Below, piece by piece: positions 6,352 through 7,878 of a stretch of 7,878 bases of DNA; positions within the stretch are counted from its first letter, which is position 1; each line of letters begins with the position of its first letter. Under the pieces are notes generated by a model, which searched no databases, was not told where the DNA came from, and was given only the letters and a program-made list of their open reading frames with translations. A program made the position numbers and the translations under genes. The DNA is from Pirellulaceae bacterium. GTDB lineage: Bacteria > Planctomycetota > Planctomycetia > Pirellulales > Pirellulaceae. The stretch spans positions 1 to 7,878 of the forward strand of contig JASLRF010000522.1 of the NCBI GenBank assembly GCA_030744095.1, given 5' to 3'.

Positions 6352-7272
6352 CTACTTGCGATCCAGCACCGACGGACTGAAATCAGCATCGGTAAGTCCC
6401 ACATTCAATCGCAATCGAGTGAGCGTATATTCCTCTTCCAGGACTGGCTTTGTGTCGCCATCTTTGGGCCAACCGTGGGTCTCGACACGAATCGGCATAT
6501 GCAATTCACTATCGATGTAGATGTTGGCTATGTGATATGTAAACAGTTCATGTCGCGTTGGGTGGACAACTTGGATATGCAAACAGGGCCGGTTTTCAAC
6601 GCTGGCCTGGCGGAAAAATGTGACGCGCGAGTTCTCGCCAGTGGGATCATGGCGAATGTCGCTCAAAGTCTGGTTGATCAACCGCTGGGTAATGGAGTCT
6701 AATCCGAGTTCAGTGATCGGATAGCGGCTTTCACGTAACGCGGCGGCACTGTCTGGTTCTAACTTGACGGTAATATAGTTAAACCGGGAGCCGCCGTTGC
6801 GAACCAGCATCTTGCCTTCATTTTCGCCCTGAACGTAAAGCACCTTACGACCACGGACCTTGGCCGGCCCCAGAAACTGGGAATAGATGGAAAAGGGCGT
6901 GGTGATCTTGTCGCCGCGGCGTTGCTCGCGCCGGACTTTGGTCGCCAGGTATTCGTAGTCGCGGAGTTGGCCGTTGATTCGTTCGCGTTTCACGAGCAGG
7001 CACGTGAAATCACGAACATGTTCATGAAGATATGCGCCTCGTTCGCGGGCGAGATTCAGCGCCGGTGCCAGCGGATGTGACTCCCAATTTGCGGGCAGCG
7101 AGTTTCTAGTCGAGTACAGCGGGTCAAACGCGAGCTTCCTTGGTAATGATGCCGCCAGAAGCGGCTTTCGCGTCAACGTAGGTTCTTCACCAAACCCAAT
7201 TGCCGGCACGACGATGACGCTACCAAACAACATGCAAGCATACGGCGCCAACGCTTTGATCACATTTGCCAT
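6352..7272 (-). CDS. Exported DUF1571 family protein
   Basis: This 306-residue protein of unknown function belongs, by recognition of its sequence pattern, to DUF1571 (PF07608), a family found mainly in planctomycetes. Residues 1 to about 28 form a signal peptide with a hydrophobic stretch CMLFGSVIVVPAIGFG. The domain covers about 73-290. Landmark segments are VRDFTCLLVKRERINGQL (87-104), PFSIYSQFLGP (126-136), GRKVLYVQGENEGKML (141-156) and YPITELGLDSITQRLI (184-199). There is no lipobox Cys at the cleavage site, so it is probably secreted or periplasmic, not a lipoprotein. The alternating beta pattern is reminiscent of LolA/outer-membrane lipoprotein-sorting folds; that is inference only. 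The frame is open to 7470, but the ATG at 7272 has Shine-Dalgarno GAGG (7281-7284) 8 nt upstream and begins the signal peptide. It is convergent with the RpoE-like sigma gene, 50 bp away. An ECF-like promoter motif lies about 150 bp upstream. Confidence 0.9.
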   Translation of the reverse strand: MANVIKALAPYACMLFGSVIVVPAIGFGEEPTLTRKPLLAASLPRKLAFDPLYSTRNSLPANWESHPLAPALNLARERGAYLHEHVRDFTCLLVKRERINGQLRDYEYLATKVRREQRRGDKITTPFSIYSQFLGPAKVRGRKVLYVQGENEGKMLVRNGGSRFNYITVKLEPDSAAALRESRYPITELGLDSITQRLINQTLSDIRHDPTGENSRVTFFRQASVENRPCLHIQVVHPTRHELFTYHIANIYIDSELHMPIRVETHGWPKDGDTKPVLEEEYTLTRLRLNVGLTDADFSPSVLDRK

Positions 7273-7878
7273 CACTCTTGCCTCAAATACAGTTTCGATG
7301 AAGTGCGAGCCGTTGTGTCGGTGATACCACACCACGCCGCTCGTCAACAACCGATTGCCGCAGGAATGTGCGAATGCATGCGGCTTGTAGCGATAACATC
7401 GAAAACTCGTTTCCGAATGTGCTAATTCTACGCAAGGTGACAAGCCCTTGGTTCGTAGAAAACTGGACATTCTTACGGTGCGACGGCAATGCTGGCACGT
7501 TTTGATGCCGCCAGGGGTAAGTATACCTTACACGGATCTCGCAAACGTCGTGCCAGAAACGAGAACCTTTACTAGGTTCCGGCAATCGACCAGCAAAGAG
7601 GTTTTGGTGACAGGAGTGTGACATCGCAACGCCAAAGCCGAAGAGAGCATCAGCGATGATGCCAACAATGAAGTTTTGTATCAACTCGAGGCCGACCATT
7701 TGCTGAACACGGTCGCCAAAACGTTGTTGGAAGAAGTCACTCGGAAGCAAGCGGTGCGGTACGTTGTTGCACACATTTGCGCGGAAAATCTTGCATTTCC
7801 TGATGAGAGTCTCTATCTTGTCGTCCAACCACGTCGCCGACGATATCGAACGCGACTGATTTACATTCAACTGTCGCG
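7273..7878. other. Gene-poor stretch, possibly with a decayed gene
   Basis: I see no convincing intact gene here. A minus-strand frame of 195 codons (7283-7870) needs a TTG start, has no recognisable motif or ribosome binding site, and overlaps the DUF1571 upstream region. Antiparallel to it, a plus-strand frame runs from 7397 to the window end with a single in-frame TGA at 7619-7621. Its second part, from about 7652, reads like protein (for example YQLEADHLLNTVAKTLLEEV) but has no ATG start. Either frame may be a chance shadow of the other or of a degraded gene. No tRNA, insertion sequence ends or strong terminator were seen. GTAAG-TATAC-CTTAC at 7517-7531 is a small inverted repeat. Confidence 0.4.
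7429..7454 (-). promoter_or_regulatory. ECF-type promoter-like motif upstream of DUF1571 gene
   Basis: On the minus strand, GAACC (7454 to 7450), a 17-bp spacer, then CGTA (7432 to 7429), followed by G and A. This fits the general AAC / CGT form of ECF promoters and points toward the DUF1571 gene, with a leader of about 150 nt. It is a pattern match without experimental or comparative support. Confidence 0.25.

Noticed and set aside
7273..7470. 66-residue extension of the DUF1571 protein
   Set aside because: The ATG at 7272 has a well-spaced GAGG and starts a signal peptide; the extension would place the signal peptide internally.
7283..7870. 195-codon minus-strand frame as a gene
   Set aside because: It needs a TTG start, shows no motif or ribosome binding site, and its last part lies in the DUF1571 leader. 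It may be a shadow of a plus-strand remnant.

Overview
The window looks like chromosome of a planctomycete, probably of the Pirellulaceae/Rhodopirellula kind. This is inferred from gene content: a PF07638-type ECF sigma factor of the sort expanded in Planctomycetes, a DUF1571 protein (a family largely known from that phylum), a secreted family S1 sulfatase, a secreted DPP IV-like peptidase, short dispersed transcription units and weak Shine-Dalgarno sites. No rRNA, tRNA, CRISPR array or intact mobile element was found.

Layout. Positions 1-56 hold four perfect copies of a 14-bp tandem repeat that probably continues to the left of the window. A promoter-like pair with a 15-bp perfect palindrome in its spacer (108-135) precedes an Rcp1/CheY-like single-domain response regulator (274-696, +). 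Convergent to it is a secreted dipeptidyl-peptidase IV-like S9 protease (749-3025, -). Across a 307-bp divergent intergenic region lies a secreted sulfatase (3333-4784, +). Convergent with the sulfatase is an ECF sigma factor of the planctomycete PF07638 type (4824-5387, -). A 323-bp divergent spacer separates it from a second, unrelated RpoE-like ECF sigma factor (5711-6301, +). Convergent to that is an exported DUF1571 protein (6352-7272, -). The last 600 bp hold no convincing gene; a plus-strand frame interrupted by one stop may be a decayed gene.

How the genes may work together. Three of the six products (peptidase, sulfatase, DUF1571 protein) carry export signals, and the other three are regulators (one response regulator, two ECF sigma factors). 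No anti-sigma factor, sensor kinase or Ser/Thr kinase is encoded in the window, so all three regulators are orphans here. GAAAC/GAACC-N16-17-CGT patterns resembling ECF promoters lie upstream of the sulfatase, the second sigma factor and the DUF1571 gene. This suggests, weakly, an ECF-controlled set of exported proteins. I did not find a clearly new multi-gene system. The best leads are the divergent orphan sigma pair with its shared promoter-like motifs, and the palindrome and tandem repeats in front of the response regulator.
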